From Daejeonella sp. JGW-45 (GTDB taxonomy: Bacteria; Bacteroidota; Bacteroidia; Sphingobacteriales; Sphingobacteriaceae), in NCBI RefSeq assembly GCF_029360805.1, contig NZ_JARKNC010000010.1:899182-963181 (forward strand): a DNA stretch of 64,000 bases, read 5' to 3'. Below are positions 8,148 through 16,847 of the stretch, one piece after another (the first letter of the stretch is position 1; the number at the start of each line of letters is the position of its first letter). Both the position numbers and the translations under genes were made by a program. Below the pieces are notes generated by a model. It had not been told where the DNA came from. It saw nothing but the letters and a program-made list of their open reading frames with translations, and did not search any database.

Positions 8148-9044
8148 ATGGAATATCAAGATCTCTCAAAAATTCACACTCAGATAAGTGATATGTTCAG
8201 GTGGCCCGAAACGGCTTCTCAATGGAAGCAATACTTGCTTACGCCTGAGCAGGTAGCGTCTTACAAAGAACTGGGGTATGTCAGTAACATTAAGTTCCTG
8301 AATGACGAGCAGGTAGATTTTCTGAATGAAGAGCTTGCCGGGCTGGTCGATCCGCAACATCCCGGGAATTCATTATTCCATGAATACCACTCGAATGAGT
8401 CATACGACCCCAACGTTATCCTTTTCCATGCCTTGGGTGCCTGGCGGGTTACGCCGGGCTTTCACGACGTTCTATGGAACCCGGCTTTCGTCATGGCGGC
8501 GTCGCAGCTGCTCGGCGATAAAGCCGTACGTTTCTGGCACGATCAGCTGTTTTATAAACCTGCCCTGCATGGCGGCGTTGTGGCCTGGCACCAGGATTAC
8601 TCCTACTGGACACGTACCATCCCCATGCACCACCTCACTTGTTGGGTGGGGCTGGACGATGCAACTGTTCAGAACGGTTGTTTATATTATGTCCCGGGGA
8701 GCCACCGCTGGGGCTTGCTCGATAAGCCGGATCTTGCCGGTGATATGGAAGGACTGATGCAATACCTTACTGAGGAGCAAAAGGCAGAGTTTAAACCTGT
8801 GCCGATAGAGCTGAAGAGAGGGCATGGAACATTCCATCATCCCCTTCTCGTTCATGGCTCTTATGAGAACAAGTCTGAGAAGATGCGGCGTGCCTTTGTG
8901 CTCAATGTATTTTCAGATGGTACGCTGTCTGATACCGACAATGAACTGATGCAGGGAGCCGCTCCGATACCAAAAGGCCAGAAGATGGGCGGGCAATTTC
9001 ATCCGTTGTTATTTGACCCTCAAACGGTTGACGCTTTAGTTTAA
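8148..9044 (+). CDS. PhyH-family Fe(II)/2-oxoglutarate dioxygenase
   Basis: A 298-residue cytoplasmic protein of the phytanoyl-CoA dioxygenase family, which hydroxylates small molecules using Fe(II) and 2-oxoglutarate. The metal-binding HxD motif is in AWHQDYSYW (His148, Asp150) and the distal His in LLVHGSY (His236). A nearby Arg (MRRAF, 247-248) would hold 2-oxoglutarate. The segment GCLYYVPGSH is typical of the family. The substrate is not evident. The gene is followed 21 bp later by a TIM-barrel isomerase, so the two are probably cotranscribed and may act on the same sugar- or inositol-like compound. Confidence 0.85.
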   Translation: MEYQDLSKIHTQISDMFRWPETASQWKQYLLTPEQVASYKELGYVSNIKFLNDEQVDFLNEELAGLVDPQHPGNSLFHEYHSNESYDPNVILFHALGAWRVTPGFHDVLWNPAFVMAASQLLGDKAVRFWHDQLFYKPALHGGVVAWHQDYSYWTRTIPMHHLTCWVGLDDATVQNGCLYYVPGSHRWGLLDKPDLAGDMEGLMQYLTEEQKAEFKPVPIELKRGHGTFHHPLLVHGSYENKSEKMRRAFVLNVFSDGTLSDTDNELMQGAAPIPKGQKMGGQFHPLLFDPQTVDALV

Positions 9045-9065
9045 CCGGACCTCTGTCAGAATAGC

Positions 9066-9878
9066 ATGAAGATTTCTTATTTCTGCACTACCTGGGGCCA
9101 GAAAACCGATAGCTGGGACGCTTTCATGATGAAAGTCAGGAATGCAGGGTATGATGGAATAGAAACCAGCTTCCCACCTTCGGGCGAGGAAAGCGAATTT
9201 CTCGAATGCCTCAATAAATACGGGCTTTATTTTATAGGCCAGCACTGGGAAACCAGCAGCGCCGATTTTGAGCTTCACAGGGCTGAATACATTAACCGTC
9301 TCCGGTCGCTGACATCATTGGCCCCCATTTCTATTAACTCGCATACAGGTAAAGACTACTTTAGTTTTGAGCAGAACAAGGCTTTACTCGATGTTGCTGC
9401 TGAGATTGCAGCCGAAACAGGTATCCCAATATTTCACGAAACTCACCGCGGCAGGTTTGCTTTTGCCGCTCACATTACCCGTTCTTATCTTGAACAAACT
9501 TCCGTGGAGCTCACTCTGGACGTTTCACATTGGTGCGCTGTGGCAGAAAGCCTCTTGCAGGATCAGGCGGGAGCGCTCGGCGCGGCATTAGATCGTACAC
9601 GGCATATTCACGCAAGGGTAGGATTTGAACAAGGCCCCCAGGTGCTGGATCTTACTTCTCCTCAATACAATAGCGCTTTGCAATTTCACCTGGAATGTTG
9701 GGACAGGGTAGTTCTGCAGCTAAAGGACCATGGCAGGCCTATGCTTCCCGTTACCGCAGAATTCGGTCCTCCGCCTTATATGCAGCTCTATTCAGCTCCT
9801 GAGGCGGCTGACAGGCAATGGCAAATGAATGTTGATATGATGAACCTGCTGAAGAGACGATATAGCGCAATTATTTAA
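9066..9878 (+). CDS. Sugar phosphate isomerase/epimerase-type TIM-barrel protein
   Basis: A 270-residue member of the AP-endonuclease-2 / xylose-isomerase-like TIM-barrel superfamily. Alternating strands carry the expected metal-site residues: SINSHTGKD, IFHETHRGRF (Glu, His), LTLDVSHWCAV (Asp, His), RHIHARVG (His) and VTAEFGPP (Glu). It probably isomerises or epimerises a sugar or polyol, but the substrate is unknown. It is 21 bp downstream of the PhyH-type dioxygenase, which suggests a two-step catabolic unit. No signal peptide is present. Confidence 0.8.
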   Translation: MKISYFCTTWGQKTDSWDAFMMKVRNAGYDGIETSFPPSGEESEFLECLNKYGLYFIGQHWETSSADFELHRAEYINRLRSLTSLAPISINSHTGKDYFSFEQNKALLDVAAEIAAETGIPIFHETHRGRFAFAAHITRSYLEQTSVELTLDVSHWCAVAESLLQDQAGALGAALDRTRHIHARVGFEQGPQVLDLTSPQYNSALQFHLECWDRVVLQLKDHGRPMLPVTAEFGPPPYMQLYSAPEAADRQWQMNVDMMNLLKRRYSAII

Positions 9879-9952
9879 AGGTCAACGGCGGTTAACGACT
9901 TCATCTAAACACATGCCGGCAAAATGCGTTCTTATATAGAAACTGATGATTT

Positions 9953-11110
9953 ATGCCAGACTGGAAAAAGCTCTTTAACGACTCCACATCGCTTGTAGAA
10001 GGTAAATTCGACGATCTTTTTTTCAAACTGCGGAAACGTTTGAAGTTAAATGATCCGCTGCAGATCGTTACCTACCGGAGTTACGGTACCGTGAACCGGC
10101 TTTATATTAAGGGGCGGGTACTCGAAGATAAAGGGATTAATGCGGCGACCGACCGGGATACAATTCTCAATAACCTGGTTAACATGTATCATCGTTTCCA
10201 AAGCGATGAGATACCTGGCGCCTGTTTAAAGGTCAATTTCCAGGATCAGCAGCACATGATGATCACCGATGATGAAGGCTATTTCATGCTGAACCTGGCG
10301 CCCGGCACTCCCATAAGTCCCACCGATATGTGGCATGAGATTGAGGTTGAGCTAACGGATGCGCCTGTCGCATTCCCACCGGGACTGAAATGCATGGCAC
10401 AGGTATTGGTGCCTCCTGCGGATGCGGAATACGGCATTATCAGTGATATTGACGACACCATTATACATACCAGCGCTACCGATATCCTGGCCATGTCCCG
10501 TAAGGTTTTTCTGCATAACGCCCGCACACGGCTTCCCTTTGCCGGTGTTTCTGAGTTTTATAAGTCCTTGCAGCTCGGCCGTAATGGGAAGCGGAATAAT
10601 CCTTTCTTTTATGTCTCCAGCAGTCCCTGGAACCTGTACGACCTGCTGAAAGATTTTCTGGACCTTAACGAGATTCCCGAAGGACCACTACTGCTTCGTG
10701 ATTTCGGCCTTCAGGATAATAAATTCATCAGCTCGGGCCACATGGGGCATAAGTTCAGCGAGATAGAGAATATCCTGCTTACCTACCCCTTGCTGAATTT
10801 CGTATTGATCGGCGATAGCGGGCAGGAAGACCCGGTGATTTACCGCGAGATCGTAAAAAAGTTCCCTGGCCGTGTACTGGCAATCTATATCCGTGACGTA
10901 CAGCTCGCCGACCGGGAAAAGATAGCAATAGATATCTCCGCCGAATTAAAGGACCATGTAGACCTGGTGATAGTAGACAATACTGTCGAAGCAGCTGAAC
11001 ATGCCGCTAAAACCGGGCTGATCTATACGGAGGCAGTTGCTGATATCGAAGAGGATAAGAAACAGGATAAAGGAGAAGCTGCGGGGAAAGAGGAAGCAAG
11101 TATTGTCTAG
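9953..11110 (+). CDS. App1-type (DUF2183) HAD-like phosphatidate phosphatase
   Basis: A 385-residue protein with the DUF2183/App1 catalytic domain, related to yeast actin-patch phosphatidate phosphatase. The HAD-like catalytic motif DIDDT is at residues 165-169. Later motifs are FYVSSSPWNLYDLL and, further on, HKFSEIENIL and FVLIGDSGQEDP. The N-terminal 150 residues form a beta-rich domain containing GYFMLNL. The C-terminus ends in a Lys/Glu-rich tail of about 30 residues that is probably disordered. No signal peptide or membrane segment is seen. It precedes the small peptide/MNIO operon by 79 bp, on the same strand. Confidence 0.85.
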   Translation: MPDWKKLFNDSTSLVEGKFDDLFFKLRKRLKLNDPLQIVTYRSYGTVNRLYIKGRVLEDKGINAATDRDTILNNLVNMYHRFQSDEIPGACLKVNFQDQQHMMITDDEGYFMLNLAPGTPISPTDMWHEIEVELTDAPVAFPPGLKCMAQVLVPPADAEYGIISDIDDTIIHTSATDILAMSRKVFLHNARTRLPFAGVSEFYKSLQLGRNGKRNNPFFYVSSSPWNLYDLLKDFLDLNEIPEGPLLLRDFGLQDNKFISSGHMGHKFSEIENILLTYPLLNFVLIGDSGQEDPVIYREIVKKFPGRVLAIYIRDVQLADREKIAIDISAELKDHVDLVIVDNTVEAAEHAAKTGLIYTEAVADIEEDKKQDKGEAAGKEEASIV

Positions 11111-11134
11111 CTGAAAAAGATCATTATGGTGATG

Positions 11135-11165
11135 TTGCGTTTCTGCTGATCTCTTCGTATTGTTT
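11135..11165 (+). promoter_or_regulatory. Weak candidate promoter for the peptide-MNIO operon
   Basis: TTG at 11135-11137 and TATTGTTT at 11158-11165 are 20 bp apart, which is the usual Bacteroidota spacing. The -7 element matches TAnnTTTG imperfectly. It lies about 25 bp before the peptide start. Confidence 0.25.
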
Positions 11166-11189
11166 ATAAATTATCCTAAATCTGGACAT

Positions 11190-11339
11190 ATGAAACTGTC
11201 AAAAGCATTAATAGGGGCCATGCTGATCGGAATTACCATTCAGGCCACGGGTTGCGATAAGGACGACACCACTAAACCCGACAAAGAAGGGAAGAAAAAG
11301 AAGGCTGTATATAATTGCCCTGCGTGCGGAATGGGATAA
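11190..11339 (+). CDS. Putative RiPP precursor: lipoprotein-type leader and C-terminal CPACGMG
   Basis: A 49-residue ORF too short for most gene callers. Residues 1-22 look like a lipoprotein signal peptide: MKLSK, a hydrophobic stretch, then QATGC with Cys22 as the lipid-attachment residue. A Lys/Asp-rich linker follows, and the peptide ends in YNCPACGMG with Cys43 and Cys46. The DUF692/MNIO gene starts 9 bp after its stop. In characterised MNIO systems the oxidase modifies cysteine or asparagine residues of a short precursor encoded next to it, so Cys43 and Cys46 are the likely targets. The product may be a secreted, lipid-anchored metal-binding peptide; that part is inference. Confidence 0.7.
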   Translation: MKLSKALIGAMLIGITIQATGCDKDDTTKPDKEGKKKKAVYNCPACGMG

Positions 11340-11348
11340 GCCCCGGCT

Positions 11349-12479
11349 ATGCCTGCAATAATTCCTTCTATAGCGTGTAACCTGGATGCAGATATCCTGT
11401 CTGCCTCATTACCCTTATTTTCCGAGCACAGGGTGGGCGGCATCGAATGGTCTTTCGACGCCCTGTACGGGATTGAGCAAGTACCGGAATGGTTCACCGA
11501 GTTATTGACGGCTTATAGTAATGAACGCAGGCTGGTAGGCCACGGTGTTTATTTCTCGATATTCTCAGGCAGGTGGTCTGAGGACCAGCAAAACTGGCTG
11601 AACGAATTAAAGCTGCTTTCCCAAAAATTCAAGTTCGATCATATCTCGGAGCATTTCGGCTTTATGACCGGAAAGAGCTTCCACCACGGAGCTCCTTTAA
11701 GTATCCCATATACCGGGAGCACCTTACGTTTAGGTAGAGACAGGCTTTCGCGGATCTATGATGCCTGCCGATGCCCTGTAGGACTTGAGAATCTGGCTTT
11801 TTCGTACTCGCTTGATGAGGTAAAAAGACATGGCGAGTTTTTGGAGAAGCTGGTTGAGCCGCTAAATGGATTTATTATCCTTGACCTTCATAATTTATAT
11901 TGCCAGGTACATAATTTCTCTGCCGACTTTGAAGATCTGATCAAGCTCTATCCTCTCGATCGTGTTCGCGAGATCCATATTTCGGGCGGGAGCTGGGAGC
12001 AGTCGGTTCTAACGGGTAAGCAGGTAAGAAGAGACACCCACGACGAATCTGTTCCGGATGAAGTGTTTGACTTATTGAGAAAGACACTCAGCCGCTGCCC
12101 TAACCTGAAATATGTGGTGCTTGAGCAGCTTGGCGATGCGCTGAAAACATCCGGCAGCAGGAAGGCTTTTTATTCGGATTTTATTGAAATGGAAAGTATT
12201 ATCGCAGCAGGCAGTAAGTCGCGGCCAGACACCCAGACCAACCTGTTTTCCCCGGACTATAACCTGGTCTCCGACCAGGTGGCTGAAGATCATGACCTCT
12301 ATCTGCAGCAACGTGAGCTTTCTGGGATCCTGGAAACTTCTGGTTCGTATGAGCAAGCCGTCGACCGATTGAAATTATCTTCCCTGCATAATTCGGAGTG
12401 GGATACGCAGAACTGGCAGCCATATATGCTCGAGACCGCTATGAACATCGCACAGAAATGGAAAAGTACTGATGATTAA
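11349..12479 (+). CDS. MNIO (DUF692) multinuclear iron oxidase with a C-terminal extension
   Basis: A 376-residue protein whose first 280 residues match the DUF692 TIM-barrel family, oxygen-dependent di- or tri-iron enzymes that modify RiPP precursors. Metal-ligand motifs are in order: HGVYF (His65), DHISEHF (His98, His102), LENLA (Glu147), DLHNLY (Asp179, His181, Asn182), EIHISGG (His210), DTHDESVP (Asp229, His231) and LEQ (Glu259). Residues 281-376 form a helical extension (ELSGILETSGSYEQAVDRLK, then a tail rich in Trp) that may replace the separate partner protein of other MNIO systems. The gene starts 9 bp after the candidate precursor, which indicates cotranslation and co-function. Confidence 0.85.
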   Translation: MPAIIPSIACNLDADILSASLPLFSEHRVGGIEWSFDALYGIEQVPEWFTELLTAYSNERRLVGHGVYFSIFSGRWSEDQQNWLNELKLLSQKFKFDHISEHFGFMTGKSFHHGAPLSIPYTGSTLRLGRDRLSRIYDACRCPVGLENLAFSYSLDEVKRHGEFLEKLVEPLNGFIILDLHNLYCQVHNFSADFEDLIKLYPLDRVREIHISGGSWEQSVLTGKQVRRDTHDESVPDEVFDLLRKTLSRCPNLKYVVLEQLGDALKTSGSRKAFYSDFIEMESIIAAGSKSRPDTQTNLFSPDYNLVSDQVAEDHDLYLQQRELSGILETSGSYEQAVDRLKLSSLHNSEWDTQNWQPYMLETAMNIAQKWKSTDD

Positions 12480-12625
12480 AGCAGTATCAATTCATTCCCT
12501 GTGATCTCAATTCCATATATCCACAAACTTTCTGGCAAAATGACCGCAAGCCAGCACTCCTTAAAACCTATCCTGTAAAATGGTGTTATCCAGCATTGAA
12601 ATCACCGGGATAATAAGACGGATTT

Positions 12626-14341
12626 ATGCGCATAGCTTTATTGGGAGGCGGTCCGGCCGCGCTGTTCATGTATAAGAGATTGACCGAGTCAGGTCACCCC
12701 GGCCTGGAGATTGATATATTCGAAAAGAAAGAACATTTGGGGAATGGCATGCCCTATAGTACCGAGGGCGCAAACGACGAGCACATTACCAATGTATCTG
12801 ACCATGAGATCCCTGAAATAGTTATGTCGATTGAGGACTGGGTAAAGGTTGCACCTAAGGAGCTGCTGGCCCGGTTTGCTATCACTCCGGAGAATTTTAA
12901 CGAGTTTAAAGTACTGCCGCGTTTGTTTTTTGGACAGTATCTTTCATCACAGTTTAAGCTTTTAATAGACCGGGCAACGAAGGCGGGGATAAAGACTGCC
13001 GTTCATCTCAATAGTAATGTAATTGACGTGGCTGACCACCCAGGGCAGGACGAAGTTTCGGTAGAAACTGCGGATAAAGAGGTGATGAGATTCGACAAAG
13101 TGGTTATTTGTACAGGGCATAGCTGGCCCGTGACTTATGAGGGCAGGGTTGCCGGCTATTACGACTCGCCCTATCCGCCGGCGAAACTGAAATTGAAACT
13201 AAACCATCCTGTAGCAATTAAAGGCTCTTCTTTAACCGCTATTGATGCTGTCAGGACGCTTGCGCGAAACAACGGAATGTTTATAACCGGGGAGAATGGC
13301 AGCCTTACATTTCAAATATCAGAAGAGAGCCGGGATTTTAAACTGGTTATGCACTCCATTGATGCGCTCCTTCCCGGCATCAGGTTCCACCTGGAAGATA
13401 CGCATCTTGCGAACGATTCATTGTTGACGCCCGGAGAGATTAAGGAACACAGGGAGGCCAATAATGGATTTTTGTCTCTTGATTTTGTGTTCGAGAAGAA
13501 CTTCAAGGAAATCTTCAGGGATAAAGATCCCGCGTTTTACGATCAGATTAAGGATCTAAGCCTTGAGGAATTTGTCGAATCAATGATGGCTCTCCGTCAG
13601 CGTCTGGATCCATTTGTGCTGTTCCGTGCTGAATATAAAGAAGCAGAAAAGTCCATCAGGCGCCAGGAACCGGTTTATTGGAAGGAAATGCTTGCTGTTC
13701 TGAGCTTTACAATGAACTATCCGGCCAAGTATTTGTCTGCCGAAGATATGCAGCGTTTGACTAAAGTACTGATGCCGCTGATATCCATTGTTATAGCCTT
13801 TGTTCCACAAAGCTCTGCCTGTGAGATGCTTGCGCTTTATGAGGCAGGGATACTTGAAATTGTTGCGGTAGACCAGGCAAGTGAGGTGGTGCCTGGAGAA
13901 AAGGTGGGGGGTATCTATCGTTACACAAGCGAAGATGGCGCCCGGCGGCAAATCCCATATACGACGTTCGTCAATTGTATAGGGCAACCCCGGCTGTCGT
14001 ATGAGGACTTTCCTTTCAAAAGCCTGATAAATAGCAACACCATCAGCCCGGCACACGTAAAATTCCAGTCGCCCACAGCCGGTCTGATAGCTCTGAAGGA
14101 AGGGAGCGGTGATGTGACAACCGACGGGCAGGGTAATTATTATTTGAAGGTGCCCGGCATTACCATTAACGACAACTTTCAGGTTGTAGATCTCTATGGC
14201 ATTTCCAGTAAGAGGATCTATATTATGGCGGTGCCTTACATAGGGGGGTATAATCCGGATTATTCAGGACTGGATTTCTGTGAGGAAGCATCGGGTCTTA
14301 TTCTGGAAAGGATCCTTGATGATACTGCACCCGGTATCTGA
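12626..14341 (+). CDS. FAD/NAD(P)-binding oxidoreductase-like protein
   Basis: A 571-residue flavoprotein-like protein. It starts with a Rossmann dinucleotide-binding motif (ALLGGGPAALF, residues 4-14), then an acidic strand end (IDIFEKKEHLG) and a second nucleotide-binding strand (KVVICTGHSWP near residue 155). This arrangement resembles the FAD-NAD(P)-binding (NAD_binding_9) group, whose members often act on small molecules or peptides. It lies 146 bp after the MNIO gene on the same strand and could belong to the same pathway, but the gap leaves room for a separate promoter. No signal peptide is present. Confidence 0.75.
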   Translation: MRIALLGGGPAALFMYKRLTESGHPGLEIDIFEKKEHLGNGMPYSTEGANDEHITNVSDHEIPEIVMSIEDWVKVAPKELLARFAITPENFNEFKVLPRLFFGQYLSSQFKLLIDRATKAGIKTAVHLNSNVIDVADHPGQDEVSVETADKEVMRFDKVVICTGHSWPVTYEGRVAGYYDSPYPPAKLKLKLNHPVAIKGSSLTAIDAVRTLARNNGMFITGENGSLTFQISEESRDFKLVMHSIDALLPGIRFHLEDTHLANDSLLTPGEIKEHREANNGFLSLDFVFEKNFKEIFRDKDPAFYDQIKDLSLEEFVESMMALRQRLDPFVLFRAEYKEAEKSIRRQEPVYWKEMLAVLSFTMNYPAKYLSAEDMQRLTKVLMPLISIVIAFVPQSSACEMLALYEAGILEIVAVDQASEVVPGEKVGGIYRYTSEDGARRQIPYTTFVNCIGQPRLSYEDFPFKSLINSNTISPAHVKFQSPTAGLIALKEGSGDVTTDGQGNYYLKVPGITINDNFQVVDLYGISSKRIYIMAVPYIGGYNPDYSGLDFCEEASGLILERILDDTAPGI

Positions 14342-14631
14342 CAGCAGGGTGCAAGTTGATATCCCTTAAAGGTTTTACTCACAAAAAGCACGAATGGATC
14401 TGTTCCGGCTTTACTCGGTTTGGCAGATCGGCGCCGCGGGTATAAAATGCGCTTATTCGTAGTGCTCAGCTGCTTAGGGCATGATCTTCGCGCGGAAACC
14501 TCAAAGAATGGGTGGCACCTGGTATTACAGAATTATCCGGGAGCGTATTTTACTCCCGCAGATGTGGAAAACGCTTTCTTGCCACCCTTAATGCTTTCTG
14601 TTAGTTTAGCTTTTTAACAAAAAGCTTTTAA
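14342..14631. other. Structured intergenic region before the OmpA-like gene
   Basis: No convincing gene is seen; a 65-codon ORF at 14420 has no recognisable features. Two inverted repeats are present: GGGTGGCA (14510-14517) with TGCCACCC (14580-14587), and inside it CGGGAG with CTCCCG (about 14538-14560). Together they could fold into a nested stem upstream of the lipoprotein gene. Confidence 0.35.
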
Positions 14632-15234
14632 ATGAGAACTTCCTTTAACAAACTACCGATCCTTACACTTGTAATTGTATTAGCCTTATTCGCTGCCTGT
14701 AAACCTAAAAAGCTCATCACCCAGGCGCCGCCTGTTCCGGTTGAAGCTCGTCCTGCACAGGAGCCAGCTAAGCCTGCACCGGTTGCAGAAGCCGATACTG
14801 ATGGCGACGGGATTGTAGACTCCAAAGATAATTGCCCGAATAAAGCAGGCAGTGCTTCCAACAACGGATGTCCGGAGACAGCAATAGCTGCTGAACCCTC
14901 GTTCAACTATAAAAACATTCTTTTCGAATTCAACTCATCCGTCCTTAAGACTTCTTCCTATTTAACCCTGGACGACATCGTACGGGAAATGAAGAAATAT
15001 CCTGACATGAAATTCGCCTTAAACGGCCACTCATCTTCTGAAGGAACTGAAACAAGGAATATGACCCTTTCTATCGATCGCGCTACTGCAGTAAAAAGTT
15101 ATCTTATTACGGCCGGGATTAATGGAAGAAACCTTGAGGTAAAAGGCTTCGGTGAATCTATGCCTGTTAATACGAATAATACGGAGGCAGCAAGGCAACA
15201 AAACCGCCGGGTAGAAATAAAGAAACTTAATTAA
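14632..15234 (+). CDS. OmpA-family lipoprotein with a calcium-binding-type repeat
   Basis: A 200-residue outer-membrane-linked lipoprotein that anchors to peptidoglycan. A lipoprotein signal ends at FAACKPK (Cys23), followed by a Pro/Ala-rich linker. One thrombospondin type-3-like repeat follows (DTDGDGIVDSKDNCPN), and then the OmpA peptidoglycan-binding domain. That domain has the core helix LNGHSSSEGTETRNMTLSI, followed by a final segment containing EAARQQNRRVEI. It has no N-terminal beta-barrel. The gene lies upstream of an ECF sigma factor; a link between the two is only positional. Confidence 0.9.
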   Translation: MRTSFNKLPILTLVIVLALFAACKPKKLITQAPPVPVEARPAQEPAKPAPVAEADTDGDGIVDSKDNCPNKAGSASNNGCPETAIAAEPSFNYKNILFEFNSSVLKTSSYLTLDDIVREMKKYPDMKFALNGHSSSEGTETRNMTLSIDRATAVKSYLITAGINGRNLEVKGFGESMPVNTNNTEAARQQNRRVEIKKLN

Positions 15235-15280
15235 TAATAATTAGGAATCTTCATCTGAAATTCATCTTCTGATATCAACT

Positions 15281-15299
15281 TTATACTATCAAAGTATAA
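15281..15299. promoter_or_regulatory. Small palindrome just before the second ECF sigma gene
   Basis: TTATAC (15281-15286) and GTATAA (15294-15299) are exact inverted copies around 7 nt. The palindrome ends 4 bp before the start codon, so it could be an operator or a stem that masks the ribosome binding region. Confidence 0.35.
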
Positions 15300-15303
15300 G
15301 AGG

Positions 15304-15900
15304 ATGATGTCACTGGTGTTACCTATCGAAGATGCACAAGCCGTCAGTAAGAAAAGAAGCAGGAAGCTTCGTTTGTCTGAAGATATGCTTGTAGTGGGCC
15401 TGAAGAATAATGATAGCTTAGCTATGTCGGCCCTGTATCAGATGTATTCAGATTCCCTGTATAAAATTATCTCGACCATTGTTGTTGTTGAAGAGGTAGC
15501 TCAGGATCTGTTGCAGGAAACGTTCATTAAGATCTGGAATTCGTTTAAGATGTACGATGCAAGCAAGGGACGCTTGTATACCTGGATGGCCCGGCTAGCA
15601 CGTAATTTGTCTATCGACTACCTGCGGAGCTCAAATCACAGGAATGCTTCCGTGTGCGAAGATCTGTCGGAGGTGACCCAGCAGGTTGATATGACCTTTC
15701 AGACGAATTATAATCCTGAGCTGATAGGTGTTAAGGAAATGACCCGTATCCTCAATAAGGATCAGAAGTCTGCCCTGGAGCTGGTGTATTTTCAGGGATA
15801 TACCCATGTGCAGGCAGCAGAGGAGTTAAATATTACCTTAGGTATCCTGCGTTCGCGATTGCAGTCATCGTTAAGCGAATTGAGGAAGGCGTACGCTTAA
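15304..15900 (+). CDS. ECF-family RNA polymerase sigma factor
   Basis: A 198-residue sigma factor. Region 2 is near residues 30-95 (LVVGLKNNDSLAMSALYQMY, then AQDLLQETFIKIW and YTWMARLARNLSIDYLR). Region 4 is near residues 140-195, with the helix-turn-helix THVQAAEELNITLGILRSRL. Two adjacent ATG codons (15304, 15307) are possible starts; the second loses only one residue. No anti-sigma gene is adjacent. The gene ends 50 bp before a strong terminator, and the pilus locus begins 260 bp beyond that. Control of the pilus genes is possible but not shown. Confidence 0.88.
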   Translation: MMSLVLPIEDAQAVSKKRSRKLRLSEDMLVVGLKNNDSLAMSALYQMYSDSLYKIISTIVVVEEVAQDLLQETFIKIWNSFKMYDASKGRLYTWMARLARNLSIDYLRSSNHRNASVCEDLSEVTQQVDMTFQTNYNPELIGVKEMTRILNKDQKSALELVYFQGYTHVQAAEELNITLGILRSRLQSSLSELRKAYA

Positions 15901-15950
15901 CTGCTGCGAATTATGAAATGATATTACAGGTTCTTGTTTAGATGGTAGGG

Positions 15951-15982
15951 AGGGGCTCAACTTAGTTGAGCCTCTTTTTTGC
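15951..15982 (+). terminator. Intrinsic terminator after the ECF sigma gene
   Basis: AGGGGCTCAA and TTGAGCCTCT pair (one G-T wobble) around the loop CTTAG, followed by a run of T. This is a standard rho-independent terminator that separates the sigma gene from the pilus locus. Confidence 0.85.
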
Positions 15983-16212
15983 TTTTAGTCCATGCCTTCA
16001 TTTCTCAGCTTATACCTTCATCACTCAGCCCCCAAATTTGTCCCTTCAGTTCCCCAACTGGGGAAGAACATCCCGTTTTTGTTTTGGCATTATACACTGG
16101 AAAGGCTGTTTTTACATATTTGAGGTGCATATTCCGGTTTGGACTCTCGTTTGTCTAAGTATATCCAAACACAGACAGACTAAAAACTAAAAAAGCATTA
16201 TAAAACCAGAAC

Positions 16213-16749
16213 ATGAAAAAAGTATTATTCCTAATCGCATTCGTTACCGTATCAATTATCAGCAGCAGCTCATTCGCCCAGACGGCGAACGTGAATATCA
16301 CATTGTCTGATGTATTATCATTCTCAGTAACACAGCCGGGATCGCTTGACGTAAACTTCAACACGGAAGAAAAATATAATAATGGTATCACTTCACTGGC
16401 AACGGACCACATCAGCGTGATCTCCTCCAGAGGTTATGTAGTTAAGGCGATCGCAGGAACGGTAACAGGTACTGCAGCATTAGCTCCCGGTTCAGTAAAG
16501 TTAACTCCGGCAATCGGAGCTACTAACGGCGGTAACGCAGCAGGCATCACTTACGGATCGTCAGTTACCTTACCGGCAGCAGGCGGAACAGCAGCCACTG
16601 TTATCACAGCAACCAACACTTCATGGAACGGTGCAGTATCAGCCAACAAGTTCAACGTTTCTTACCTGATCGGTGCCGGTGGTACGTACGCCGGTAAAGC
16701 TACCGGAACAAACGTTATCCCGGTTGTTTATACAGTAACACAACAATAA
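16213..16749 (+). CDS. Pilin-like major subunit, first of two tandem copies (DUF4402-like)
   Basis: A 178-residue secreted protein with a signal peptide (about residues 1-22, ending SSSFAQ). The mature protein begins NVNITLSDVLSF and is beta-rich. Shared family landmarks are FNTEEKYNNG, DHISVISSRGYVVKAI and NTSWNGAVSANKFNVSYLIG. It ends in an alternating hydrophobic strand (VIPVVYTVTQQ). The pattern and genomic context resemble DUF4402-type pilins of alternative chaperone-usher systems, in which C- or N-terminal strands complete neighbouring subunits. Alternatively it could be a non-polymeric surface protein. A paralogue follows 98 bp later, then a chaperone gene. Confidence 0.7.
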   Translation: MKKVLFLIAFVTVSIISSSSFAQTANVNITLSDVLSFSVTQPGSLDVNFNTEEKYNNGITSLATDHISVISSRGYVVKAIAGTVTGTAALAPGSVKLTPAIGATNGGNAAGITYGSSVTLPAAGGTAATVITATNTSWNGAVSANKFNVSYLIGAGGTYAGKATGTNVIPVVYTVTQQ

Positions 16750-16847
16750 TTCTTAGGAGTAAAAGAATAACGCACTCTTTATTATTTATAAAGGGAAAAG
16801 AGCCGCAATAGATTTGAGAAGCATAAGGAAATAACCAGGAAAACGAC

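Noticed and set aside
14420..14617. 65-codon plus-strand ORF before the OmpA-like gene
   Set aside because: It has no signal, motif or ribosome binding site and overlaps the nested inverted repeats.
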